This document shows, in pieces, positions 10,230 through 19,318 of a stretch of 64,000 nucleotides of DNA. The DNA is from JAIBJN01 sp963748205. GTDB taxonomy: Bacteria; Actinomycetota; Thermoleophilia; Gaiellales; Gaiellaceae. Position 1 is the stretch's first letter, and every line of letters begins with the position of its first letter. A model generated the notes under the pieces. The model was not told where the DNA came from. It did not search any database and was given only the letters and a program-made list of their open reading frames with translations. The stretch covers positions 35,348 through 99,347 of the forward strand of contig CAVVIB010000014.1 in the NCBI GenBank assembly GCA_963748205.1, written 5' to 3'. The position numbers and the translations under genes were made by a program.

Positions 10230-10907
10230 ATGCACGCGATCGTGCCGCTCGATGAGGAGCCCCGGTTCCGCCCGTTCCCGTACGGCCTGCCCGTGGAGAG
10301 CCCGCTGCTCCGCGCCGTCGACGACGCGGCGCTCGTCCTCTCGCGGACGAAGGGCCGCTTCGACGGGCCCATCGCGTTTTGCCACGGCGTCTCCCGTGAC
10401 GGGGCGATCCTGCGCCGGCACGGGCGCTACGCGGAGGCCATGGTCGTCTTCGCGGAGCCCTCGCTGGGCTACCGGCTGGGCTTCGCGCTCGGCGTGCAGC
10501 TCTTCGTCCAGCGCCCCGAGGGGCCGTTGCTCTTCCAGCAGCGCGGGCCGTCCATCGGCCGCGATCCGCTCCTCTGGACGGCCTCGGCGTCGGGCGGGCT
10601 GAACCCGACCGAGCAGCCCCGTGACGCGGTGCTCGCCGACGCGGCCGAGGAGATCGGGCTCGAGGAGTCGGATCTCCCGGGCTTCCGCCCGATCGGGGTC
10701 GTCGTCAGCGACGACACGGGCTCCGCTCTGATCGTCTACCACGCGACGCTCCGCGAGGGCGCCGAGCCCAAGCCGAGTGCGACGAAGGTGACGCAGATCC
10801 ACTGGGCCGACTCACCCACGGACCTGGGCGCACAGGTGTCGGCGGACACGGTGGCCTGCTGGGACGTGCTGCAGCTCTGGCGCGAGCGCGACGCGGCGCC
10901 CGCCTAG
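10230..10907 (+). CDS. Nudix-fold protein with a degenerate Nudix box (225 aa)
   Basis: Predicted hydrolase of nucleoside diphosphate derivatives or an isopentenyl-diphosphate isomerase-like fold. The N-terminal 90 residues are a separate region of unknown role. The Nudix segment is GGLNPTEQPRDAVLADAAEEIGL (around 10587-10655; residues about 120-142). It keeps the leading Gly, the Glu of Gx5E and the EExGL end, but the RE pair of the signature is replaced by AD. Loss of that conserved Arg/Glu pair may alter or abolish hydrolysis. The gene is convergent with the coiled-coil gene, with 12 nt between stops. Family confidence good, activity uncertain. Confidence 0.75.
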   Translation: MHAIVPLDEEPRFRPFPYGLPVESPLLRAVDDAALVLSRTKGRFDGPIAFCHGVSRDGAILRRHGRYAEAMVVFAEPSLGYRLGFALGVQLFVQRPEGPLLFQQRGPSIGRDPLLWTASASGGLNPTEQPRDAVLADAAEEIGLEESDLPGFRPIGVVVSDDTGSALIVYHATLREGAEPKPSATKVTQIHWADSPTDLGAQVSADTVACWDVLQLWRERDAAPA

Positions 10908-10919
10908 CGTCGTCTCCAG

Positions 10920-12362
10920 CTAGCTGCCGGGGGCTTCGCCGCCGGTGACCTTCTCCCACCAGTCGTCCTCGCGGCGCTTCAGCTCCGTCTGGACCTGGGC
11001 GACGTACTCGGCCAGCTCGTTCTCCTTCTGGCCCAGCCGCTCCTGGAGGTCGGCCAGCTCGCGCTCGCGGCGCTCGAGCTTGTCCTCGCGGATCTCGAGG
11101 TCGGCCTCGACGCGCGCTTCCTTGGCGTCGAGCTCGTTCTCTCGGCCGTCGAGGTCGAGGAGGCGGTCACGGAGGGACGACTCCGTCTCGGTCAGGCGCT
11201 TCTCGCGCCGGTCGAGCCGCTTGCGCTGGGACTCGACGACGTCCTCGGTGTTCGAGAGCTCGGCCTCGCGCTCGGCGAGCTCGCGCTCCCGCTCCTTCAG
11301 GCGCTCCTGGAGGGCTTCGAGGTCGAGGACCTTCGACGTCTCCGACTCGACGCGGGCGAGGTGCGCCTCTCGGTGGTGGAGCTCGGCCTCGCGCGCGGCC
11401 ATCTCGGCCTCGCGCCGCTCGAGCTCGGCGAGCACCTCGGCGGACACCTGGCTATCGCGGTCGCGCCCGGACATGTCGCGCTCGAGACGCTCGGCGTCGA
11501 GGCGGAGCCGGTCGTGCTTGGCCCGCATGTCGGCCTCGCGCTCCTCGAGCGCCTCCTCCTTGGCCTGTATGCGCGAGTACTCCTTCGCCAGCTCGCGCTC
11601 CCGCGCGGCTGTCGTGCCATCGCGCTTGGAGAAGCTCTTCTCCTGTTCGCGCAGCGCGTTCTCGCGCTCGGCCAGCGAGCGGTCGCGTGCCTCCTGTCGG
11701 GCCTTCATCTCGGCCTCGCGGCTCGCGACGGTCTGCTCGCGCCGGACGAGCTTCGTTTCCTTCTGGTTCAGCGACTGCGCCTGCTTCGCCAGCTCGGACG
11801 TGAGCTTCTCGCGCTCGCGATCGGCGTCCTTCAGCTCCCTGAGCTTCGACTCGACCTGCTCGGCGCGCTCGCTTGTAAGCGCATCGGAGGCGGTGAGACG
11901 GTTCTCCAGCTCGGAGAGGCGCTCCCGCTCCTCACGGAAGTTCTGCAGCTGCTCGTTGAGGCGCGCCTCGCGAAGCTCGATCTCCTGCTCGGAGGACGCG
12001 AGCCTTGCGGCGCGGACGTCGAGCTCGGCCGAGCGGGCCGCATAGTCCTTGTCCACGGCCGCATGCTCGGCACCGGACGAGAAGGAGATGGCGAGCTCTG
12101 CACGCAGGTCGCGCTCCCGGTCGAGCGAGGCGGCGAGCTCCGCGCGGAGCGCGTCAGCCTCGTCGGACGAGACCGCCGCCCCGTTCGCCTGGGGCTCGGC
12201 GAGGTCCTCGGCAGCCGCCTCGACTTCCTTGGGCGCGGCGGCCCCGTTCTTCGCCGGTGCCGGCTCGCGCCGCTTCTCGAGCTTTCCGCGAAGGCCGGTG
12301 CCGAAGCCGGTCTCGGCCTCGTTCTGGGGGGACTCCTGCTGCGTCTCCTCGCTCACTGCCAT
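10920..12362 (-). CDS. long coiled-coil protein at the end of the pilus operon (480 aa)
   Basis: No known catalytic domain. Residues about 1-65 are a low-complexity acidic/Ala-rich head (GLRGKLEKRREPAPAKNG). Residues about 70-465 are almost continuous heptad-like charged helix with a repeated RExELxxREAEL pattern, and the end is DDWWEKVTGGEAPGS. It has no signal peptide or membrane helix, so it is probably cytoplasmic. It starts 21 nt downstream of the tadC stop on the same strand, so it is probably the last gene of the Tad operon. It could be a scaffold or polar positioning factor for the pilus machine, but this rests only on context. The C-terminal short motif might be an interaction tag. 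Confidence 0.7.
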   Translation of the reverse strand: MAVSEETQQESPQNEAETGFGTGLRGKLEKRREPAPAKNGAAAPKEVEAAAEDLAEPQANGAAVSSDEADALRAELAASLDRERDLRAELAISFSSGAEHAAVDKDYAARSAELDVRAARLASSEQEIELREARLNEQLQNFREERERLSELENRLTASDALTSERAEQVESKLRELKDADREREKLTSELAKQAQSLNQKETKLVRREQTVASREAEMKARQEARDRSLAERENALREQEKSFSKRDGTTAARERELAKEYSRIQAKEEALEEREADMRAKHDRLRLDAERLERDMSGRDRDSQVSAEVLAELERREAEMAAREAELHHREAHLARVESETSKVLDLEALQERLKERERELAEREAELSNTEDVVESQRKRLDRREKRLTETESSLRDRLLDLDGRENELDAKEARVEADLEIREDKLERRERELADLQERLGQKENELAEYVAQVQTELKRREDDWWEKVTGGEAPGS

Positions 12363-12383
12363 CCGCTGGTCGCCTGCCCGCGG

Positions 12384-13298
12384 CTAGAACAGCTCCGAGA
12401 GGTTGAGGAACGCCGGCCCGAGGATGACGATGAACATCGCCGGGAAGATGAAGAGCACGGTCGGGAACAGCATCTTGATCGGCGCCTTCATCGCCCGCTC
12501 CTCCGCGGCCAGCTGACGCCGGGTGCGGGTGTCGGAGGCCTGGACCTTGAGGATCCGGCCGAGCGAGATGCCGATCTGGTCCGCCTGGATGATCGAGCGC
12601 ACGAAGGCCGAGAACTCGGGCGTGTTCACGCGCTTCATCATCTTCGTGAGCGCGTTCGTCCGGCTCTCGCCGATGCGCATCTCGCCGAGCGCGAGCGCGA
12701 ACTCGTCGGCGAGCGGGCCTTCCATGTGCTCGGTCAGCTTCGAGATGGCGCCGTCGAAGCCCATCCCGGCCTCGACCGAGACGGCCAGGAGGTCGAGCGC
12801 GTCAGGAAGCTCCGACCGGAGGATCTCTCTGCGCGTCCGCATCCGGAACGTGAGGACGGTGTCGGGGAGCATGAAGCCGACGACGGCCATGGCGAGCCCG
12901 AGGAGCACGCCGCGCGAGGCCTGGCCCGTGGCCTGGGCCACGACCTGCCCGGCCACGAAGCCGATGAAGCCCACGATCGCCTTGGAGGCGAGGTAGGTCG
13001 TCGGCGAGACCCGGCGGTTCAGGCCCGCGTTGAGGAGCTTCGTCGAGACGGTCTCGATGCTCGCCCGCGGGGTGATGCGGAGGACGGCGCGGGCGAGGCC
13101 CGTCTTCATGGGCGTGAGCGCCCGGTCCTTGAAGGTGCCGTCGTCGAGCATGCTGCCGATCGGGACCCGATTCTTGCCGTAGGTCGCGGCACGGCGGATG
13201 GAGCCCACACGCTCGCGCGCGGGCTGGGTCATGAGGTCCATGAGGAGGTAGACGGCGAGGCCTACCGATGCGCCTGCGAGAAGAAGTAGCAAAGTCAT
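12384..13298 (-). CDS. tadC: Tad pilus inner-membrane platform protein TadC (304 aa)
   Basis: GspF/TadC family polytopic membrane protein that forms the platform on which the CpaF ATPase drives pilus assembly. An N-terminal membrane helix (LLLLLAGASVGLAVYLL) is followed by a helix pair near residues 95-140. The cytoplasmic domain carries the typical ELPDALDLLAVSVEAGMGF motif with LTEHMEGPLADEF and RTNALTKMMKR. A C-terminal hydrophobic hairpin (LFPTVLFIFPAMFIVILG) ends in LSELF. It lies 1 nt after the TadB fusion stop, consistent with translational coupling and obligate partnership of TadB and TadC. Confidence 0.92.
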   Translation of the reverse strand: MTLLLLLAGASVGLAVYLLMDLMTQPARERVGSIRRAATYGKNRVPIGSMLDDGTFKDRALTPMKTGLARAVLRITPRASIETVSTKLLNAGLNRRVSPTTYLASKAIVGFIGFVAGQVVAQATGQASRGVLLGLAMAVVGFMLPDTVLTFRMRTRREILRSELPDALDLLAVSVEAGMGFDGAISKLTEHMEGPLADEFALALGEMRIGESRTNALTKMMKRVNTPEFSAFVRSIIQADQIGISLGRILKVQASDTRTRRQLAAEERAMKAPIKMLFPTVLFIFPAMFIVILGPAFLNLSELF

Positions 13299-13299
13299 G

Positions 13300-15162
13300 T
13301 CAGTACCTGAAGTTGACGATTTTGCGGAGCATGAGCGCGCCTACACCGATCATTCCGAGGCCGACCAGGACGAGCGTCCGGCCAGTGCTCGTGTGCCAGA
13401 GGGGGCGCATGTACTCCGGGTTGACGACGGTGAGCATCCCGCCCACGAACACCGGGAGCGCGATGAGGACGTAGGCGGACGCCCGCCCCATCGCCGTGAG
13501 GCCCTTGATCTTCTTGGCGAACTGCTGCCGGTTGCGGACGGTGTCGGCCACCATGTCGAAGAGCCCGGCGAGGCTGCCTCCGACCTGGCGCTGGATCGTC
13601 ACCGCGGTGATGACGAACTCGAAGTTCTTCGAGCCGACCCGATGGGCCATCTCGGCGAGCGCCTCGTCCATCGGCCGGCCGAGCCGGGTCTCGGTGAGGA
13701 CGCGGTTGAGCTCCTTCGAAGCCGGCGGCTGGTCCTCGTCGACGACGCTCTGGAGCGACTGGCGGAAGCTGTGCCCCGCCTTGAGGCCCGCGGCCATCGT
13801 CACGAGCAGGTCCGGCAGCTGATTCTCGAACGCCCTGACGCGCTTCTTCGCCTTGAAGGAGACGACGAAATAGGGGAGCAGGGTGCCGCCGATGAGGCCG
13901 ACGGCGATCCACGGAACGGACCGCGTGAAGCCCGCCGCGACGAGCCCGGACACGAAGCCCGCGGCGAGCATGACGTAGACGAGCTCGACGGTGCGAAGCG
14001 GGACGTCGGCCCGCTCGATCGTCCGCTGGAGGCGCAGCCACGGCTTGAAGTTCCCGAGGGCGTTCTCCGTCGCGCGGAAGAGGCCCGCGGCGATCTTCAG
14101 CCGCTCGCGCCCGGTCCGCTTCGCGGCCCGGCGGCGCGTGTCGAGATGCGGCTCCAGCCGCCCCTTGAGCCAGGCGCCCCGCGGTGACGCGAACGCAAAG
14201 GCGCACGCGACGAGCACGAGGATGCCGACCAGCGCGGCGAAGGACGCCTGGCCCCAGAACGTGCCGAAGAACTGCTCGGGCAGACGTCCTTCCACGGCGG
14301 GCTTGCGAGTCGCGACTCCCTCGCCCGGCACGGTGAGCTTGACGGTCGCCGTCTCGCCGGCCGCCTTGGCGGCGACCTCGACGTTCTCGCTCGGGAGCGC
14401 CGTGGTCACGTACTCGAGTCGCCACGTGCGCGAGAGCTCCTCCGCGATGGAGGTGTAGACCTCGGCGAGCGCCTCGGTCGAGGCCGTGCCGTAGTACTTC
14501 CCGCCGGTCGAGTCGGCGAGCTCCTGCAGCGGTACCGGGTTGAAGAGCGTGCTCTCGATCCCGACGACGTAGATGGACACGCCGGCGTCCTGCGCGGCGG
14601 TGATCGTCTGCTTGAGCGTCGCCTCGCTCCGGGTTTCGTTCCCGTCGGTGACGACGATGATGACGCGCCCGAGGTTCGACTCGGACGAGAGCGAGCTCGC
14701 CGAGAGGACGAGCGCGTCGTAGAGGGTCGTCCCCTGCACCGAATCGACCGAAATGGAACGGAGGGCCGAGTCGGCATCGATCGTCGAGGTCTGGAAGCCG
14801 GTGAGCATGACCGGCTCGGTCGCGAACGTCGCGACTGCGATCCTGTCCTCCTCCGGCTTCGCCGCGACGAAGGCGCGCGCCGCTGCGACGGCGTCCTCGA
14901 GCGGCTTCCCGTCCATCGACTGCGAACGGTCGACGGCCAGGACGATGCTCTTCCCCCGGCCGAGGTTGGTGGCCGTGAGGCCCGTGACCTCCTCGCCGTT
15001 CTCGGTCAGCGTCGGCGCCGTGATCGACGGCTCGTCCGTGACGAAGATCGCCCGGACGACCGGGTAGTCGCTCGTGTCCGCCTCGATCGTCGCCGCGACG
15101 GCGGCGGACGGGAGGACGAGGAGTGCGAGGGCCGCCGCGAGGCCGAAGACCCGCGGGCGCAT
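13300..15162 (-). CDS. tadB: von Willebrand factor A domain fused to TadB pilus platform protein (620 aa)
   Basis: Unusual fusion. Residues 1-24 are a Sec signal peptide ending AVAA. A VWA domain follows, with the MIDAS sequence DRSQS (residues 78-82), a Thr in GTTLYDAL and the Asp in VVTDGNET, so the metal-binding site looks complete. A beta-rich stretch and a membrane helix (FAALVGILVLVACAFAFA, about 308-325) lead to the TadB/GspF domain with LPDLLVTMAAGLKAGHSF, GRPMDEALAEMA and two C-terminal helices. By topology the VWA part would be outside the membrane and the TadB part in the membrane and cytoplasm. TadB is normally about 300 residues and free-standing. The stop of cpaF overlaps this start by one base (tgatg), so frame and start are secure. 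Confidence 0.93.
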   Translation of the reverse strand: MRPRVFGLAAALALLVLPSAAVAATIEADTSDYPVVRAIFVTDEPSITAPTLTENGEEVTGLTATNLGRGKSIVLAVDRSQSMDGKPLEDAVAAARAFVAAKPEEDRIAVATFATEPVMLTGFQTSTIDADSALRSISVDSVQGTTLYDALVLSASSLSSESNLGRVIIVVTDGNETRSEATLKQTITAAQDAGVSIYVVGIESTLFNPVPLQELADSTGGKYYGTASTEALAEVYTSIAEELSRTWRLEYVTTALPSENVEVAAKAAGETATVKLTVPGEGVATRKPAVEGRLPEQFFGTFWGQASFAALVGILVLVACAFAFASPRGAWLKGRLEPHLDTRRRAAKRTGRERLKIAAGLFRATENALGNFKPWLRLQRTIERADVPLRTVELVYVMLAAGFVSGLVAAGFTRSVPWIAVGLIGGTLLPYFVVSFKAKKRVRAFENQLPDLLVTMAAGLKAGHSFRQSLQSVVDEDQPPASKELNRVLTETRLGRPMDEALAEMAHRVGSKNFEFVITAVTIQRQVGGSLAGLFDMVADTVRNRQQFAKKIKGLTAMGRASAYVLIALPVFVGGMLTVVNPEYMRPLWHTSTGRTLVLVGLGMIGVGALMLRKIVNFRY

Positions 15163-16598
15163 CAGTGGAACCCGCCGGTGCTCGCCGCCTGGAAGCTGAC
15201 CCGCACGTTCTCGTCCGAGTCCTGCTGGAAGAAGTTCGGGGGCAGGACGACGCCGTTGGCGGCCATCTTCTCCAGGAAGTGCGGCTTCAGCCCCGTGCAG
15301 CGAAGCGGCGTGAGGAGCCGCGTCGCTCCCGGGGCAGTGGCGTCCTCGTCCGGCGGCTTCGCCATGAAGACGTCCTGAAGCGTGATCACGTCGGACTCCA
15401 TCCGCATGACCTCGGTGATGTGCGAGAGGCGGCGGGAGCCGTCCACGAGGCGCGTAATCTGGACGAGCAGGTCGAACGCGCTCGAGATCTGCTCGCGGAT
15501 CGCGCGGTGCGGGAGCTCGACGCCGGCGGTGAGCACGAGCGTCTCGAGACGCGCGAGCGCGTCCCGTGGGGAGTTGGCGTGGATCGTGGTCAGCGAGCCC
15601 TCGTGGCCCGTGTTCATGGCCTGGAGCATGTCCAGTGTCTCCGCGCCGCGGACCTCGCCGACGATGATGCGGTCGGGGCGCATGCGCAGTGCGTTCCGGA
15701 CGAGCTCGCGGATCCGCACCTCGCCCTGGCCCTCGATGTTCGCCGGGCGGGACTCGAGCGGGATCACGTGGGCCTGCTGGAGCTGAAGCTCGGCCGCGTC
15801 CTCGATGGTGACGATGCGCTCGTCGCCGGGAACGAAGGCCGAGAGGGCGTTGAGGGTCGTCGTCTTACCGGTACCGGTACCGCCCGAGATGAGGACGTTG
15901 AGCTTCCCCTGGACGCAGGCGGCGAGGAAGTGCGCGGCCTTCGCGGAGACCGACCCGAAGTTGATCAGGTCGTCCATCGTGTAGGGGTCGCGCGAGAACT
16001 TCCGGATCGTCATCACCGGGCCGCGCAACGAGAGCGGCGGGATGATGGCGTTGACGCGGCTGCCGTCCGGCAGGCGCGCGTCCACCATCGGCGACGACTC
16101 GTCGACGCGCCGGCCGACCTGGGAGACGATCTTGTCGATGATGCGGAGCAGGTGCGCGTCGTCCACGAAGGTCGACGTCGTGATCTCGAGCTTGCCTGCA
16201 CGCTCGACGTAGATCCGGTCGGGCCCGTTGATCATGACCTCGGTCACGGTGTCGTCGCGGAGCAGCGGCTCCAGCGGCCCGTAGCCGAGGATGTCGTCCG
16301 TGATCTCGCGCACGATCTGGCGCCGCTCGTCGCGCGTGAGCGGTGTCTGGTCGAGCGCGAGCTGCTCGGTGACCGCGCGGAGCACGCGCTCCGTGAGGTC
16401 CTCGTTCGTCCGGGCGCTGAAGAGCTCCGGGCCCAGCTTCGCGATGCACGCGTGGTGGACGCGGGTCTTCAGCTCGGCGTAGGGATCGGCAACTCGCTGA
16501 TCGGGCTGAGCTTCGCGCGCTGCGTTCTCGACCCGAGCGACCACCGCCTCCTGTCCGCCGCCGCCGTTCGAGCTTCTGAGGCGATCGTGGAGACCCAT
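15162..16598 (-). CDS. cpaF: Tad pilus assembly ATPase CpaF/TadA (478 aa)
   Basis: Secretion ATPase that powers Flp pilus polymerisation. Seen in order: N-terminal domain with DDILGYGPLEPLLRD and VTEVMINGPDRIYVERAGK, the arginine-rich GSRVNAIIPPLSLRGP, Walker A ISGGTGTGKTTTLNAL, Asp box IVTIEDAAELQL, Walker B PDRIIVGEVRGAE, His box MNTGHEGSLTTIHANS. The C-terminal extension of about 60 residues (from roughly residue 410) is poorly conserved. ATG 16598 is 2 nt from the cpaE stop. Full length compared with family members of 430-480 residues. Confidence 0.96.
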   Translation of the reverse strand: MGLHDRLRSSNGGGGQEAVVARVENAAREAQPDQRVADPYAELKTRVHHACIAKLGPELFSARTNEDLTERVLRAVTEQLALDQTPLTRDERRQIVREITDDILGYGPLEPLLRDDTVTEVMINGPDRIYVERAGKLEITTSTFVDDAHLLRIIDKIVSQVGRRVDESSPMVDARLPDGSRVNAIIPPLSLRGPVMTIRKFSRDPYTMDDLINFGSVSAKAAHFLAACVQGKLNVLISGGTGTGKTTTLNALSAFVPGDERIVTIEDAAELQLQQAHVIPLESRPANIEGQGEVRIRELVRNALRMRPDRIIVGEVRGAETLDMLQAMNTGHEGSLTTIHANSPRDALARLETLVLTAGVELPHRAIREQISSAFDLLVQITRLVDGSRRLSHITEVMRMESDVITLQDVFMAKPPDEDATAPGATRLLTPLRCTGLKPHFLEKMAANGVVLPPNFFQQDSDENVRVSFQAASTGGFH

Positions 16599-16600
16599 GG

Positions 16601-17788
16601 TTAGCCCTTCCTGAAGAGACCGCGCTTCTGACCCTTGGCGATCTCGGCCGGCTGGAGGCCCTTGGCCATCTCGCGAATCGCCTTGGAGAAGTCCGCGCCG
16701 GGCTCGGCGAGCACGGCGGGGTTCCCGCGGTTGACCGAGATCGGGACGGCCCGGTCGCTCGGGACCTCGAAGCGGACCTTCGTCTCGAGGGCGCCCTCGA
16801 CCTCGTTCCGCTTCATGCCCACCTTGGAGTTCGCCCGGTTGAGGACGAGGCGGATGCGGTTCTGCGGGAAGGCGAGGAGCTCCAGCGTCTGGAGCGCGAG
16901 CCTGACGTTCTTGAGGGTCGGGACATCGAGCCCGCAGACGAGCAGCAGCTCGTCGGTGCGGTCGAGCGTCGCCAGCATCGGCCCGTGGAAGAAGGGCGAC
17001 GTGTCGACGACGATGATGTCGTAGGACTCGCGCGCCACTTCGAGGAGCCGGGACAGCTTGCTCTCGGTCACGAGCTCCGCGTCCTCGGGGCGCACCGGCG
17101 CCGGGAGGATGTCGAGGCCCGAGGTGTGCTTCGTCGTGTAGCCGGCGAGCTTCTCCGAATCGAGCTCGCCCGGCGCGACGACCAGGTCGTAGATGGTCTT
17201 CTCCGGCTCGAGGCCGAGCATGATCGCCGCGTCCCCGAACTGGAGATCCAGGTCGAGGAGCAGCGTGCGCTTGCCCTCGAACTTCGCGAAGGCGGCGGCG
17301 AGGTTCGTCGAGGTGACGGTCTTGCCGGTGCCGCCCTTGGGCGAGAAGACGGTCACGATCCGGCCGCGGCGGGTCGGAGCGCTGACCGGGGTCTTCGCGC
17401 CGTTCTTGCTCGCCTTGCGGATGGCGAAGACGATGTTCTCCGTCATCTGCGGGAGGAGCAGGACGTCCGAGACGTCGGCCTCCAGCGCCTCCTCGAGGAG
17501 GACCGAGGCCTCTCCCGAGGCGAGCAGGATGATGGGCGCCCGCGTGTGCTCGCGAAGCGAGGCGATCTCGTCGCGGGGCAGAGTCGAGCTGCGCGTTCCG
17601 TGCAGGACGGCCTCGAGATGGCCGCCGGTCAGCGTGCCGGCCGACTCCGCGACGCCGACGCTCGTCCCGACGAGCTCGACCTCGGCGTGGCGCTCGAGCG
17701 CGTCGCGGAGCTGGTCGAGGCCGTCGCAGGACCCCGTCATGAAGATGCGGGCCTTCTCGCGGGTGGGTGCGGAGGTGTCGACGCTCAT
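16601..17788 (-). CDS. cpaE: CpaE/TadZ-like pilus localisation ATPase (395 aa)
   Basis: ParA/MinD-superfamily ATPase with an N-terminal receiver-like domain, expected to position the Tad machine at the membrane. The start is ATG 17788 (MSVDTSAPTREKARIF), which overlaps the stop of cpaB by 4 nt (atga); the open frame extends 46 codons further upstream but that part lies inside cpaB. Receiver-like domain at residues about 14-125 without a clear phospho-acceptor pocket. Deviant Walker A is FSPKGGTGKTVTSTNLA at about 155-171, with LLLDLDLQFGDA and DIIVVDTSPFFH following, then LVLNRANSKVG. Ends RGLFRKG. Confidence 0.93.
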   Translation of the reverse strand: MSVDTSAPTREKARIFMTGSCDGLDQLRDALERHAEVELVGTSVGVAESAGTLTGGHLEAVLHGTRSSTLPRDEIASLREHTRAPIILLASGEASVLLEEALEADVSDVLLLPQMTENIVFAIRKASKNGAKTPVSAPTRRGRIVTVFSPKGGTGKTVTSTNLAAAFAKFEGKRTLLLDLDLQFGDAAIMLGLEPEKTIYDLVVAPGELDSEKLAGYTTKHTSGLDILPAPVRPEDAELVTESKLSRLLEVARESYDIIVVDTSPFFHGPMLATLDRTDELLLVCGLDVPTLKNVRLALQTLELLAFPQNRIRLVLNRANSKVGMKRNEVEGALETKVRFEVPSDRAVPISVNRGNPAVLAEPGADFSKAIREMAKGLQPAEIAKGQKRGLFRKG

Positions 17789-18567
17789 TGAGTCCCTCCG
17801 TTCGCGCCGGCCATGATCTCCTCGATCTGCTGGAGCTTCAGACCGTCCTCGAAGAGGGTCTTGTAGTTCTCGGCGCTCTCCGGGCTGTCCGCGTCGTCCT
17901 TCGGGGGACGGAGGACGAGCGTCCACACACCGTTGGAGTGGATCCAGAGGAGCTTCTGCTCCTGCGCGTCCGTGAGCGCGAGCTTGACGGAGAGGTTCTG
18001 GCCCGTCCCGCCCTCGGAGATCTTGCTCGTGACGTCGCTCTGCTTGACGCCCTCGATGACGAGGATGTCGCGCAGGATGACGCGGCTGACGTGGTGCGTG
18101 GCTCCCTCGGGGACGTTCCAGGTGCCGACGACGTCGACCTTGTCACCCTCCTGGAGGACGCCCGCGAGGAGCTGATGCTGGTTGCCGGGCAGCTGGACGG
18201 CGCGGAGATTGCCCGTCAGCTGCGCCCGGATGCCCTTCTCGGCCTCGGAGCGGAAGCGGAGCTGGCTGACCTGCTCGCCCTTGTAGATCTCGCTCGAGAC
18301 GAGCTTCTCGCTCACGTCGGCAGGCTCGAGCAGCGCGCCGGGTGCGACCTGCGAGCGCTCGATGTCCGACTGGACGATGAAGCCGCCGGCCTCGAGGTCG
18401 GCGCCGGAGGTTCCGGCGGGAATGTCCTTCGCCGCAACCCAGACCGGGACGAGCTCCTGATCCTCCTGGAGGCGGCCGCGCTCTTGAGAAACGTAATAGA
18501 AAACGAGGAGCACCGCGACGGCGGCGAGCGCGATCGCGAGCCCGAGGTTGCGGAGTCGATACGTCAT
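17785..18567 (-). CDS. cpaB: Flp pilus assembly protein CpaB/RcpC (260 aa)
   Basis: Membrane-anchored SAF-domain protein of Tad systems. The start is placed at ATG 18567 (MTYRLRNLGLAIALAA), since the 28 codons upstream in the open frame lack family similarity and ATG 18567 begins directly before the membrane helix (residues about 7-26). The SAF domain begins VPVWVAAKDIPAGTSGAD, then LLEPADVSEKLVSSEIYKGEQV and a beta-rich RcpC core with LLAGVLQEGDKVDVVGTW. In diderms CpaB contacts the secretin. No secretin gene is present here, consistent with a monoderm envelope. 102 nt separate it from tadE. Confidence 0.92.
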   Translation of the reverse strand: MTYRLRNLGLAIALAAVAVLLVFYYVSQERGRLQEDQELVPVWVAAKDIPAGTSGADLEAGGFIVQSDIERSQVAPGALLEPADVSEKLVSSEIYKGEQVSQLRFRSEAEKGIRAQLTGNLRAVQLPGNQHQLLAGVLQEGDKVDVVGTWNVPEGATHHVSRVILRDILVIEGVKQSDVTSKISEGGTGQNLSVKLALTDAQEQKLLWIHSNGVWTLVLRPPKDDADSPESAENYKTLFEDGLKLQQIEEIMAGANGGTQ

Positions 18568-18669
18568 TGCACCACGTCTTTCTGATCTCGAATTACGTGC
18601 CTTATCGGCGGGTCTCGGCCATGAGATGAGCGCCGTTTCTTGCTGCCGCACCGAGCGCGCGGCAATGGG

Positions 18670-19077
18670 TCATTCCACGCGCTCCGTTGTCGTTGCACTG
18701 AAGTTCCCCGACTTCACGATGATCCCGAGGAGGTTGATCGAGTACGGGTACGTCGCCGTGACGGTGACGTCGTCGCCGCGCAGGAACGTCGAGCTGACGG
18801 CGACGGAAAGCTTGGACTGGTCGAGGTTCACCGAGGCGTTGCGCACCCGGTTCTCGACGATCGCGTTGGGGCTCGGCAGGTCGCGTGCGACCGCGCCCTG
18901 ACGCCCGCCGGCGCGCACGGCATCCGTGAGCGTGACGTACTGGTGGAAGATGATCCCGAACTGAATGACCCCGAAGAGGAGCAGCGCGAGGAGCGGCAAC
19001 ACGAGTGCGAACTCGGTGACCGTCTGGCCCTGCTGGTTGCGGGAGATCCTGTGCGGCGAAGAGAGTGTTTTCTGCAT
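18670..19077 (-). CDS. tadE: TadE-family pseudopilin (135 aa)
   Basis: Minor pilin-like protein of the Tad operon. The start is ATG 19077 (MQKTLSSPHRISRNQQGQTV); the open frame continues 91 codons upstream but overlaps the flp gene and has no family resemblance. The N-terminal signature GQTVTEFALVLPLLALLLFG has the G-x4-E pilin-like cleavage context and a membrane helix. The C-terminal part is a small beta-rich extracellular domain. Only one TadE-like gene is present; TadF and TadG were not seen. Confidence 0.9.
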   Translation of the reverse strand: MQKTLSSPHRISRNQQGQTVTEFALVLPLLALLLFGVIQFGIIFHQYVTLTDAVRAGGRQGAVARDLPSPNAIVENRVRNASVNLDQSKLSVAVSSTFLRGDDVTVTATYPYSINLLGIIVKSGNFSATTTERVE

Positions 19078-19165
19078 TTGGGGTGAAACCGTGCTGCTTT
19101 GGAGAAGGAAGGCGGGTCCCTTTTCTGCGGGGGCGCGGAAAAGGACCCGCCTGAGCTTCTGGCTG

Positions 19166-19318
19166 CTAGAGGACGGCCGTGACTGCGTCGAGCGCAGACG
19201 AAATGGCGCCCGAGAGGAAGCCGAGGGCGACGACGATCCCCAGCGTGATGACGGCGAGAACCACGCCGTACTCCGCCATGGTCTGACCGTCCTCGCGCCT
19301 GATGAGGGACTTGAACAT
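19166..19318 (-). CDS. flp: Flp/Fap-type major pilin (50 aa)
   Basis: Structural subunit of the Tad pilus. 50 residues: a short basic leader MFKSLIRREDG, then the mature start QTMAEYGVVLAVITLGIVV with the conserved Glu-Tyr pair four and five residues after the cleavage Gly, and one hydrophobic helix. ATG 19318 has the best ribosome site of the operon (gggaggtg, 6 nt upstream). Being the first gene and strongly translated fits its need in large amounts. The prepilin peptidase (TadV) is not in this window. Confidence 0.93.
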   Translation of the reverse strand: MFKSLIRREDGQTMAEYGVVLAVITLGIVVALGFLSGAISSALDAVTAVL

